64,000 nt of DNA, from assembly GCF_024158745.1 (NCBI RefSeq), contig NZ_JAMZAW010000025.1, positions 1 through 64,000 of the forward strand, read 5' to 3'. Position 1 is the first letter of the stretch. The number at the start of each line of letters is the position of its first letter. A program made the position numbers and the translations under genes. Positions 1 to 7,806 of this stretch are shown here, in pieces. The stretch comes from Paenibacillus tyrphae (lineage in GTDB: Bacteria > Bacillota > Bacilli > Paenibacillales > NBRC-103111). Under the pieces are notes generated by a model. It was given only the letters and a program-made list of their open reading frames with translations. It had not been told where the DNA came from and ran no database searches.

Positions 1-310
1 CCCATAACTCGTGGTTTATTTTAATTTGTTTAATAATAGTTTCGGTAAACGTTTCAGGTTGATTATCAATCATTTTATGATGAATCCGACATAATAAAAT
101 TAAATTTTCATAAGAATCTATTTCATCTTTGGAACGGCCTGGATCATACCTAGGTCCATTACACTGTCCAGAAATAATATGACATTCTTCGCCGACAATA
201 GATGAATCATCTTTATCAGTTTCATCAATAATTAATTCTAACCTACATATGGAACATCTATTTCCCGATCTACCCCATAATATTTTTCTAGTCTTATCTG
301 AGATAGACAT
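1..310 (-). CDS. HNH endonuclease, C-terminus cut by window edge
   Basis: Minus-strand gene starting at ATG 310 and running off the left edge, so only about 103 residues are visible. The sequence shows a first metal knuckle CSIC near residue 20, an ECHI segment (the His of the HNH core) near residue 45, and NLILLCRIHHKMID near residue 80. That is the usual order of the HNH nuclease fold. A GGGAGG ribosome site sits about 11 bases before the ATG. It follows the large ATPase gene on the same strand, but a hairpin terminator lies between them, so co-transcription is uncertain. A nuclease role in defence or a mobile element is inferred; the substrate is unknown. Confidence 0.8.
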   Translation of the reverse strand, partial: MSISDKTRKILWGRSGNRCSICRLELIIDETDKDDSSIVGEECHIISGQCNGPRYDPGRSKDEIDSYENLILLCRIHHKMIDNQPETFTETIIKQIKINHELW

Positions 311-620
311 TGAATATCGCTGGCCTCCCTTGAATAATATTTCGGCTAACGTTCTACTCACAAAGGTCTACCAGTAATTACATCCTGCATTCGTGAAGAT
401 TTGTGAACACATTAGTATAATCATACCATGAAGTGGAAAACATTGTCGCATCTGGTCGCACAAAAATACCCCTAAACCTCTTTAGGGGCAAAAATCATCT
501 ATAATACAGCTCTCTACACATTTCTGGTAACTACTTTTGATACGGTTTACTGTCTGTAATGAAAAGTTTTTTCTAAATAATATACAAAACAACTGTACAC
601 CCGTTCTTCTGTATTTCAAA
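311..620. other. Intergenic spacer between ATPase and HNH genes
   Basis: No gene is seen. It holds the ATPase terminator hairpin (469-488) and a possible minus-strand -10 (TATACT, 419-414) for the HNH gene, with only a weak -35. The base composition is AT-rich like the neighbouring genes. Confidence 0.5.
461..494 (-). terminator. Rho-independent terminator of the ATPase gene
   Basis: An 8-bp perfect stem, CCCCTAAA (469-476) and TTTAGGGG (481-488), with a 4-base loop. It is followed by a T-rich run on the minus strand and A-rich sequence on the other side, so it could work both ways. It lies 130 bases after the ATPase stop. Confidence 0.7.
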
Positions 621-2336
621 TTAATTAGCAGCTACTGGTTCTTCAACAGACTCAAAGCAGTTGTTACATAACTTTTGTTTTTTGTACGCGAGGTGGTTTA
701 CATCAATTGGTTTTTTGCAATGCTTGCAATTAAATGCATCACCAACCTGGAGCAAAAAGTCATTAAAAAATGCATCCTCTAATGAAACCCGTCTTATATC
801 TCTGAAGTTGTCAATTGTGTCCAAATCAGAGAGTAGAGCAGAATCCAAACTAGATTGAGGAATATTAATACTTGTATAGCACCCATAATCTATTGAATAA
901 ACATTGTAAGAAACGCCTTTATTATCTTGATGGGAGTATCCTACTTTTCTTAAGTGAATAACTCTTAAATCAATGAGTTGTTGCAAGTAAACATTGTTTG
1001 CGTGTTTATCTGGAATAAGAAAATGTGTTTTCTGTTTTTTAAGCACTATTTCATTTACAATTTTCTCAAGAAGTTGTCTTGCATGGTAATTATTGTCAAC
1101 ACGTTCTTTTTTATCAGTTTTATACCAATCAATAGTTGCTAGACGAATGTGCCTTACTCCAATACGCTTATTTGCGCTACTCGTATTTAGTAAAAATTTA
1201 TCGTATGAGTTAATAAAAAGATTTATAAAATCCCTGGGAACGCCAGCTGACGCCAACAAGATTTCTCTCAGGGCTTGGGTCGCAAAAAACTCGTTTATGA
1301 AACCGGTGCTGGCTTTTCTGGTATTCGGGTCAAGATATATCTTATGTATATCTTGATTTATTGATGTAATATGTTTAAAGAGTAATTCATTGAAAAAGTC
1401 ACGGGTTTGTTGCTTGTTGACTTCATAGACAAGCCTGTTATCAAGATTAAATCCAAATATATCACCACCCTCTTCTAGACCAAAAAATTTGGATTCCGTA
1501 CTATACCCAAGTTTCGTCCTAAAGGGAATGGCGGCTATTTTGAAAGAAAACTTACTCGTTATAAATGCCCTTTTTACCAACTCAGCTAGAAATGGTTGTG
1601 ATTCAATAGGAATTTCAGACCATTCATCAAGCAAAACAATTATTCTTCTTAAATCAAGCCCTTCTGGTATGTCAGATAAAATGTTTGAAATATCAGCAAA
1701 TGATAGGTAAAGCCCCTTCTTAGTTTCAGTAGTATCCTTTATTTGTTTTTCACCTGAAGCGTTGAATTCAGGGGATTTATTTAGCTTTAATGAACCAACT
1801 AGCTTGCTTATTTCCTCTTGATTTAACTTAAACTCATCTAATTTTTTAAACTCCTTTCCATCAAAGCTGTAGTTCAGTTTCTTAAGTTTTTCAGCTAGCC
1901 ATTGCAACTTCTCGCTCTCTGTATTATCAGTCCTAAATTCAAAATGATTAAAATCAAAAATGAATTTCACATTTTCAACCAATACATCGCAAACTTCTTG
2001 AATAATGTATTTGAAAATTAGGATACCAAGTAGGACAGGGTCATTGTTTCCCGAAGGAATTAAAGGAAGCAATTTTCTGAGGTCAATATATATTGGCAAC
2101 TTCTTTTCAGATTGAAAATCCGTTACTAAAAGTTCTTGGAATGCTTTTAATAAGTGAGTTTTACCAGTCCCCCGTCTCCCATAAATAACCTGATTTTGTA
2201 TATTACTAATATTTTTGATAGTTTCTCTTCCAGCATATAAGTCTAAAAAACTAACGTTTTCAATATGCTCTGCCCTTATAATATTAGACAGTTCTTCAAT
2301 AGTATTACGTACATTATCATCGTGAAGATTGAGCAA
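621..2336 (-). CDS. P-loop ATPase, ORC/CDC6-like, with C-terminal zinc ribbon
   Basis: 571 residues from a TTG start with GGAGGG about six bases upstream. The Walker A loop (YGRRGTGKTHLL) is near residue 52 and a Walker B strand ending in LLDEW is near 240. The far C-terminus has two CxxC knuckles (CKHC and CNNC), a small zinc ribbon. The fold order, with an N-terminal AAA-type ATPase, a central helical region and a winged-helix-like C-terminal part, resembles proteins annotated as ORC-CDC6 family AAA ATPases, several of which sit in defence or mobile islands. Codon use is AT-rich, unlike the biosynthetic cluster 1.5 kb away, which suggests transfer. It may act with the HNH nuclease next door. 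No methylase or other named partner is visible. Confidence 0.7.
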   Translation of the reverse strand: MLNLHDDNVRNTIEELSNIIRAEHIENVSFLDLYAGRETIKNISNIQNQVIYGRRGTGKTHLLKAFQELLVTDFQSEKKLPIYIDLRKLLPLIPSGNNDPVLLGILIFKYIIQEVCDVLVENVKFIFDFNHFEFRTDNTESEKLQWLAEKLKKLNYSFDGKEFKKLDEFKLNQEEISKLVGSLKLNKSPEFNASGEKQIKDTTETKKGLYLSFADISNILSDIPEGLDLRRIIVLLDEWSEIPIESQPFLAELVKRAFITSKFSFKIAAIPFRTKLGYSTESKFFGLEEGGDIFGFNLDNRLVYEVNKQQTRDFFNELLFKHITSINQDIHKIYLDPNTRKASTGFINEFFATQALREILLASAGVPRDFINLFINSYDKFLLNTSSANKRIGVRHIRLATIDWYKTDKKERVDNNYHARQLLEKIVNEIVLKKQKTHFLIPDKHANNVYLQQLIDLRVIHLRKVGYSHQDNKGVSYNVYSIDYGCYTSINIPQSSLDSALLSDLDTIDNFRDIRRVSLEDAFFNDFLLQVGDAFNCKHCKKPIDVNHLAYKKQKLCNNCFESVEEPVAAN

Positions 2337-2660
2337 GACCTTCCCTCCTAATAATAATCTTTCTATGTATCAATTATATCATATATTCAATAATGTACAT
2401 ATTTTGGAGAACTTGCCACTACTTAATTTTACGTTTGATCGCGCATAATCTTAAAATGTATAGTAAACCTTTTATACCAGAAGTTAGATCATACAAATTC
2501 TCGAAACCCCTTATTTAAAACGAATTTCTCTAATCTTTCAATCGGTGCTCATTTTGTTTTTGTCATTCATACCTTTATCCTCACTGTAATCTTATAAAAA
2601 TTAAAACTACAACAAATCCAGCCCCTAAACGGTGCTGGATTCTCTTTTGCCGTAAACTTC
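2337..2660. other. AT-rich intergenic region
   Basis: It holds a likely ATPase promoter element (TATAAT read on the minus strand at 2378-2373) and the XRE gene terminator. I see no open frame worth calling. Confidence 0.4.
2605..2640 (-). terminator. Probable terminator of the XRE regulator gene
   Basis: A 7-bp stem, ATCCAGC (2616-2622) and GCTGGAT (2634-2640), followed on the minus strand by a T-rich stretch, 20 bases after the XRE stop. Confidence 0.6.
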
Positions 2661-3020
2661 TTATTCCCTCTTATCCTGCTTCCGATAAGTAGTAAATTCA
2701 ATATACTCGCGGATAAACGCCTTTTCATCCTCCGAAAGCTCTTGCACGGAGCCGACCGATTGGAGCTTTTCTCCCAACAAGTCGTCCTCTTTTACATGTC
2801 GATCTTTACCAGTAACCAACCAATCCAAGGTGACTTTAAAATACTCCGCGACTCTAACCAGCTTATGAATGTTGGGTGTGGACCGTTCACTTTTCCAATC
2901 CCCCATGTTGCCTGAGCTGATTCCCATTTCCTTCAGAAAATCGCTCTTGGGAATGTTGTTGGCTTCAATCAAATATTCAATGCGTTCGACAATTTCTTTT
3001 GAGGACACGAATTTTTCCAT
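2661..3020 (-). CDS. XRE-family helix-turn-helix repressor
   Basis: 119 residues. The N-terminal 65 residues form a Cro/CI-type five-helix domain; recognition-helix region SSGNMGDWKSER and the LDWLVTG end of the domain are visible. The acidic C-terminal tail is typical of SinR/ImmR-like oligomerising repressors. Upstream are two near-identical palindromes (TCGTAAATACGA) overlapping the likely promoter, which indicates autorepression. A third variant lies toward the divergent radC-like gene, so this protein may control both directions. Such regulators commonly keep mobile islands silent. The inducer is unknown and no ImmA-type peptidase is seen here. Confidence 0.85.
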   Translation of the reverse strand: MEKFVSSKEIVERIEYLIEANNIPKSDFLKEMGISSGNMGDWKSERSTPNIHKLVRVAEYFKVTLDWLVTGKDRHVKEDDLLGEKLQSVGSVQELSEDEKAFIREYIEFTTYRKQDKRE

Positions 3021-3046
3021 AGGTACACCCTTTTATAACAATTAGC

Positions 3047-3088
3047 TCGTAAATACGAAAAATATATTTACTTTCTCGTAAATACGAG
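3047..3088. promoter_or_regulatory. Twin operators upstream of the XRE gene
   Basis: TCGTAAATACGA occurs at 3047-3058 and again at 3076-3087 (extended to CTCGTAAATACGAG at 3075-3088). Their centres are 29 bp apart, close to three helical turns. A TATACT -10 on the minus strand (3092-3087) overlaps the distal site. Confidence 0.75.
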
Positions 3089-3242
3089 TATAATTGGAAA
3101 TGTGCAGTCTTTTTCTCTCCCAATTATACCACATCTAGGTTGACTTATTAATGTGCAGGGAAATAGCGATAAAGAAGGCTTCACAACCACAGCCTTAGTC
3201 ACAAACTCATTGAAGTAAGCACCTAATAGACTTTAACATACC

Positions 3243-3257
3243 TCACGTAATTACGAG
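3243..3257. promoter_or_regulatory. Third variant of the XRE operator
   Basis: TCACGTAATTACGAG keeps the outer TC..CGTA and TACGAG bases of the two repressor sites and contains the perfect palindrome CGTAATTACG. It lies about 125 bases before the radC-like gene, so it could couple that gene to the same repressor. Confidence 0.5.
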
Positions 3258-3339
3258 CATTAACGGATCAGTCGCCTTTAAATCTTTTTATGGAATACGA
3301 CGGCTAGCTACATTTTCATTAGAAAGGTTGCTTGAAGAA

Positions 3340-3381
3340 ATGAATTTACTCACCTCAACGACTCAAGGTCAAACGCCATGA
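3340..3381 (+). CDS. Possible 13-residue leader peptide coupled to radC-like gene
   Basis: ATG 3340 opens a 13-codon frame (MNLLTSTTQGQTP) that stops at TGA 3379-3381, overlapping the ATG of the radC-like gene as ATGA. An AGAAAGG-type site lies about 13 bases upstream. The downstream gene has no good ribosome site of its own, so translational coupling would explain its expression. It could also be chance. Confidence 0.3.
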   Translation: MNLLTSTTQGQTP

Positions 3382-3815
3382 AACGGCTCAATGTGATTAG
3401 CTTACGCATGGTTCGCGAATCGACATACCCTTATAAAACCGACAAGATCCGTTGCCCCGAGGACGCGTATACGCTCGTAACGGAGTACTTAAGCGACGTC
3501 GACCGCGAATACTGTCTGCTCATCTGCCTAAGCATCAGAAACACAATAACCGCGCTCGAAGTCGTCTCCATCGGAACCCTCGATGCGGCACTCGTCACGC
3601 CGAGGGAAGTGTTCAAATCCGCCATATTGAGCAATAGCGCAAGCATCATTCTAGCGCACTCCCATCCAAGCGGGGATACGTCACCGTCACAGGAAGACTT
3701 AGAGCTGACCGAACGGGTAAAGAACGCCGGGGAAATCCTCGGCATCGAGCTGCTGGACCATATTATCGTCGCGGACGGAAAGCATTTCAGCCTACGGGAA
3801 AACGGGCTCATGTAG
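3378..3815 (+). CDS. RadC/JAB-domain protein, short form
   Basis: 145 residues. The MPN+ metalloprotease-like signature is clear: HSHPSGD near residue 96, with the upstream Glu-containing strand and a later ELLDHIIVADG segment, as in RadC family proteins. Chromosomal RadC is about 220 residues and has an N-terminal helix-hairpin-helix part. This one lacks it, which is typical of versions on phages, plasmids and islands. The role is unknown despite the historical DNA-repair name. The weak ribosome site suggests coupling to a short upstream frame. It ends 70 bases before the convergent NRPS operon. Confidence 0.85.
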   Translation: MKRLNVISLRMVRESTYPYKTDKIRCPEDAYTLVTEYLSDVDREYCLLICLSIRNTITALEVVSIGTLDAALVTPREVFKSAILSNSASIILAHSHPSGDTSPSQEDLELTERVKNAGEILGIELLDHIIVADGKHFSLRENGLM

Positions 3816-3821
3816 CCCGTG

Positions 3822-3867
3822 CCCCCGCAAAAAAGAAAACCCGCACCGGGAACGAACCCCCGATGCG
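3822..3867 (-). terminator. Terminator of the NRPS/PKS operon
   Basis: Nine-base arms 3842-3850 and 3859-3867 with one mismatch and an 8-base loop. On the minus strand they are followed by a T-rich tract (3822-3840). It lies just after the stop of the last NRPS gene. Confidence 0.75.
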
Positions 3868-3885
3868 AGCCTCCAAGCCCACACG

Positions 3886-6800
3886 CTACCGCACAACCGG
3901 CGAACCCAAAATACCCTTGATAATCTCCACATTCGCTTCCATATGCTCCGGGTCCAGCATCCGTTCGTGTCCCCCGACGCCCTGATAATACGCCACCCGG
4001 CCCGAAGTGGCCCCCTGCCAGTTCCGGTACTGTTGCTCGGCCTCATCCTTCGGCAGATGACGAAGCTCGTCCTCCGGCTGCGAGGAGTGAACAACATGCA
4101 GGTCCGCATGGACCGTGCCGATATTATCCAGCAAATAAATATAGAACGAATATTGCTTCAAGCGTTCCAGATCTTGTTCGTTGATGCGAAAATTTTTATA
4201 GAACTCGCGAATCACGGGGGTAGCGATATACCTCTCCCACATCGCTTGCAGAGCTTCGTCGGTCACGGGCTCCGGCTCAGTCTTCCGGAAAGCGTCCAGC
4301 ATGATCACATCGGACACGCGGTACCCGGCCGCCTCCATCGCTTTGGTCACCTCAAACGCCAGATTTCCTCCGGCGGAGTAGCCTAGGAACGTATAATCGC
4401 CTTCCCTCTGCGCAGCGGAGATCAGCTTGACATAGCGCTCCATCCGGTCGGGATGATCGATATAATCCAGCGCATAGATCGTGCAATCGTCCATCTGCTT
4501 GGCGAACTCATAATACGCGATCCCGAGACCGCCCATCGGCGGGAAGCAGAAAAGCGTTTTGCGCCGCTCCTTTTTGTTTAAGCGCACAATAGGCTGAGGC
4601 TCCGCCTTGCTGTTATCCATCAAGAAGGCGGCCATGCCCCGGATCGTGGACGACTCCAAAATGACGTGCAGCGGAAGTTCCGTCCGATAGTCGTGCTGGA
4701 CCCGTGACACGAGCAGCATCGCATGGAGCGAGCTGCCGCCCGCTTCGAAGAAATCGTCCGTGACGCCGATCTCCGGCCTCTCCAAAATCTCCCTGCACAC
4801 CGCCGCCAGCCGATGCTCCCACGGATTGCTCGGGACGGCCTGCGCCCGCGACTCCGCTGATTCCTGGACCATCACGTCGGGCTGCGGCAGCGCCCGGCGG
4901 TCGATTTTGCCGTTAGACGACAGCGGCATCCCGCGGAGCTCCGTATAATGAGACGGCACCATGAAAGCCGGTAGCCGTGCCGCGGCAAATGCCTTAAGTT
5001 CTTCCGCAGAGACCGGGGCGGCCGAAACGTAATAGGCGCACAGCACGGTATCACCGCTCGCCCCGTCCCAGGCTGTCACCGCTGCTTCACTCAGCCGCTC
5101 GTGGCTTCGAAGCACGCTTTCGATCTCTCCGAGCTCGATGCGGTAGCCCCGGATTTTGACCTGCTCGTCTTTCCTGCCCATATATTCCAATCGCCCGTCC
5201 GGCAGCCAGCGGGCCAGGTCACCGGAACGGTACATGCGCTCCCCGGGATAGAACGGATCGGCCGTGAACGACGCGGCTGTCCGCTCCGGGAGATTCAGAT
5301 AGCCTCTCGCCAGCCCCTTGCCCGCGATCCACAGCTCGCCCTTCACGCCAAACGGGACCAAGCCGCGTTCGTCGTTCAATACATAGACGCGGGTGTTCGG
5401 CAACGGCTTGCCGATAGATAAGGGCCGATCCGGCACGACGTTCCGCTCCAGCGTCGTCACGATGCTGTTCTCCGTCGGACCGTATTCGTCCACCAGCTCG
5501 ATATGCGGGAACTGCTCCCTGCTCCGCTTCACCAGCTTGGCAGGCAGCCGCTCCCCGCCCAACGTCACCACGCGCAAGGAACGGGCGTCCTCCTCGCCGA
5601 GACATTCGACCAGCGCCGTGTACACGCTAGGCACACAGTCGAGATGCGTCACCTGCCGGTCGCGAATATGGTCGCGGAGCGCCAGCGGATTCCGCGCTTC
5701 CTCATCCGTAGCCAGCACCACCGTCGAACCCGACAGCAGCGGGGTAAACAAGCAGGACAGGAAGGCATCGAACGCATACGAGTACAACTGCAGCACCCGG
5801 GCCGTCCCGTCGAACGGGTATTCCGCTCGGCGGGCCAAGACCGTATTGACCGCTCCCCGGTGCTCGATCAAGACGCCTTTCGGCTTTCCGGTCGTCCCGG
5901 AAGTGTAGATGACATAAGCCAAATGGCGGCTTACGCTGAGCTCAGGCGGCTCCTCCCGGTCTGCGTGACCAAGCTCCGGGTCCCTGAGATCGATGCATTC
6001 CCCGGCAAAAGGAATCTCCCCCAGCGGCGAAGTCCTCAGCAGCAGCTTCATGCCGCTGTCGGCGATCATATAGGCTTGCCGGTCGGCCGGATAATCCGGC
6101 GGAATCGGGACGAAGGCCGCGCCCGCCTTCAGAATGCCAAGCATGCCCGCGATCATCTCCACGGAACGTTCCGCGCACAGGCCGATGCGGTCGTCAGGCT
6201 GCGTCCCTCTGAGCCGCAGCACATGGGCCAATTGATTGGAACGCTCATGCAGCTCGCGGTATGTGAGCGTGCGAGTGCCGCAGAGCAAGGCCGGGTGATC
6301 CGGCGTCTTGCCGACCTGATCCGCGAAGCAGGCATGAAGCGTCCGATCCGCCTGCTCGTACCGGACCGACTGGAAAAAGCCTCCCAGCAGCTTCCGCTTA
6401 TCCTCCGGCGTCAGCACTTCGATCCGGTCAACGGGCACCGTTTCATCCGCCATGATCTGATCCAGCACGCCAATGAATTGGTCCTTGAGCTGCTGCATCA
6501 GCCACGGCTCATACAGCGACGCGTTGAAGTTAAACTTCATGGCGGCATCCTGCGGATAGACGTAGATATTGAAATGCTCCGTCGCCTCTTCGGCGCGAAT
6601 ATCTGCGAACTCGAAGCCTAAGCCGTCCTTTGACTCGACATTGTCCACGTACCTCCGGTCGAAGGGGAAATTTTCGAAGATCATCAGATGATCTAGTTGG
6701 CGATGCTTCACATCTGTCGCCTGATTCATCTCCTGCAAGGGGACAAAATCGTACGCCTTCGACTCCAGCGCTTGCCGCTGCACCTGCTGAAGGCATTCCG

Positions 6801-7770
6801 CGAAAGGCTGTTCGGGGTCCAGCCGGATACGGACGGGGATCGTATTGAGGAAAAGTCCCACCATCTCCTCGATCCCCTTCACCTCGGCGGGCCTTCCCGA
6901 TACGATGGAGCCGAACACGACGTCGTCGCTCTGCATGTACTGCCGCAGCACGATTGCCCATGCCGCCTGAAACACCGAATTGATCGTCGCCTGACAAGTT
7001 CTGGCGAGCTGCTGAAGCCGATCCATCCGGGCTTGGCCCAGCTCCGCGTTGACGCTCATGACCACAGGCTTGACCGCTGGCTTGCCCGAAGGGTCCGAAG
7101 CGGAAGAGTAGGCCTGCGCTATCACAGGAAAACCGCCCCGGGACCGCTCCAATCCGGCCAACGTCTTTTGCCAATATGCGATTCCCGCTTTCTTATCCTG
7201 TCTCTCCAGCCATTCCTGGTAATGACTGTAAGGGGACGTTTCCACGGTCACAGGCTCCCGCTTGTCTTGCAGCAGGCGGTAATTGTCCAGCAGCTCCTGG
7301 AACACCCGGGAGAACGACCAGCCGTCCAAAATAATATGGTGATTGCACCAAATCCACCGATACTCCTGCGGACCTGTCCGGAACACGGCCATTCGAACGA
7401 GAAGATCTTTACTGAGGTCGAAGCCCCGCGCCTTGTTATCCTGCTTCCATTGGCGCAGATACGCCTCCTGCCGTTCCTTCGCCAGCTCCGATACGTCTTC
7501 GAAGTGCAGGCGGAATTTCCGCTCCTTCATCACCACCTGCAGCGGACGCGGCAAATTGTCGTGAACGAATACCGTTCGCAGGATATCGTAGCGCTTCACG
7601 AGGGCGTCCATGCTTTGCTCCAGCCGGGAGACGTCGAGCTCGCCCCGCAGCACCGCCTCGATCTGTACAAAAGAGTGCCGGGACTCCTTATCCGAGAGCC
7701 AGAGATAATACATCCCTTCTTGCGAAGGAGCCAGCGGGTAGATTTTTTTGATTTTGTCCTTGGAATTCAT
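3886..7770 (-). CDS. NRPS termination module C-A-T-TE
   Basis: 1294 residues and last gene of the operon. Domains in order: condensation (about 10-440, HHIILDG near 144), adenylation (about 480-900, YTSGTTGKPKG near 630), carrier protein (about 970-1040, GGSSLHA with the phosphopantetheine Ser), and type I thioesterase (about 1060-1290, GYSAGG nucleophile motif). My hand alignment to GrsA gives specificity-pocket residues D-A-S-D-T-G-E-I-V before the invariant Lys. I do not recognise this code, so the amino acid is left open. The thioesterase should release the chain by hydrolysis or cyclisation. No epimerase is present, so this residue should be L. The gene starts 36 bases after the previous one. 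Confidence 0.93.
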   Translation of the reverse strand: MNSKDKIKKIYPLAPSQEGMYYLWLSDKESRHSFVQIEAVLRGELDVSRLEQSMDALVKRYDILRTVFVHDNLPRPLQVVMKERKFRLHFEDVSELAKERQEAYLRQWKQDNKARGFDLSKDLLVRMAVFRTGPQEYRWIWCNHHIILDGWSFSRVFQELLDNYRLLQDKREPVTVETSPYSHYQEWLERQDKKAGIAYWQKTLAGLERSRGGFPVIAQAYSSASDPSGKPAVKPVVMSVNAELGQARMDRLQQLARTCQATINSVFQAAWAIVLRQYMQSDDVVFGSIVSGRPAEVKGIEEMVGLFLNTIPVRIRLDPEQPFAECLQQVQRQALESKAYDFVPLQEMNQATDVKHRQLDHLMIFENFPFDRRYVDNVESKDGLGFEFADIRAEEATEHFNIYVYPQDAAMKFNFNASLYEPWLMQQLKDQFIGVLDQIMADETVPVDRIEVLTPEDKRKLLGGFFQSVRYEQADRTLHACFADQVGKTPDHPALLCGTRTLTYRELHERSNQLAHVLRLRGTQPDDRIGLCAERSVEMIAGMLGILKAGAAFVPIPPDYPADRQAYMIADSGMKLLLRTSPLGEIPFAGECIDLRDPELGHADREEPPELSVSRHLAYVIYTSGTTGKPKGVLIEHRGAVNTVLARRAEYPFDGTARVLQLYSYAFDAFLSCLFTPLLSGSTVVLATDEEARNPLALRDHIRDRQVTHLDCVPSVYTALVECLGEEDARSLRVVTLGGERLPAKLVKRSREQFPHIELVDEYGPTENSIVTTLERNVVPDRPLSIGKPLPNTRVYVLNDERGLVPFGVKGELWIAGKGLARGYLNLPERTAASFTADPFYPGERMYRSGDLARWLPDGRLEYMGRKDEQVKIRGYRIELGEIESVLRSHERLSEAAVTAWDGASGDTVLCAYYVSAAPVSAEELKAFAAARLPAFMVPSHYTELRGMPLSSNGKIDRRALPQPDVMVQESAESRAQAVPSNPWEHRLAAVCREILERPEIGVTDDFFEAGGSSLHAMLLVSRVQHDYRTELPLHVILESSTIRGMAAFLMDNSKAEPQPIVRLNKKERRKTLFCFPPMGGLGIAYYEFAKQMDDCTIYALDYIDHPDRMERYVKLISAAQREGDYTFLGYSAGGNLAFEVTKAMEAAGYRVSDVIMLDAFRKTEPEPVTDEALQAMWERYIATPVIREFYKNFRINEQDLERLKQYSFYIYLLDNIGTVHADLHVVHSSQPEDELRHLPKDEAEQQYRNWQGATSGRVAYYQGVGGHERMLDPEHMEANVEIIKGILGSPVVR

Positions 7771-7806
7771 AGGCAGTTCCTCCTGTTGCGCCGCAGCCGT
7801 AAAGGG

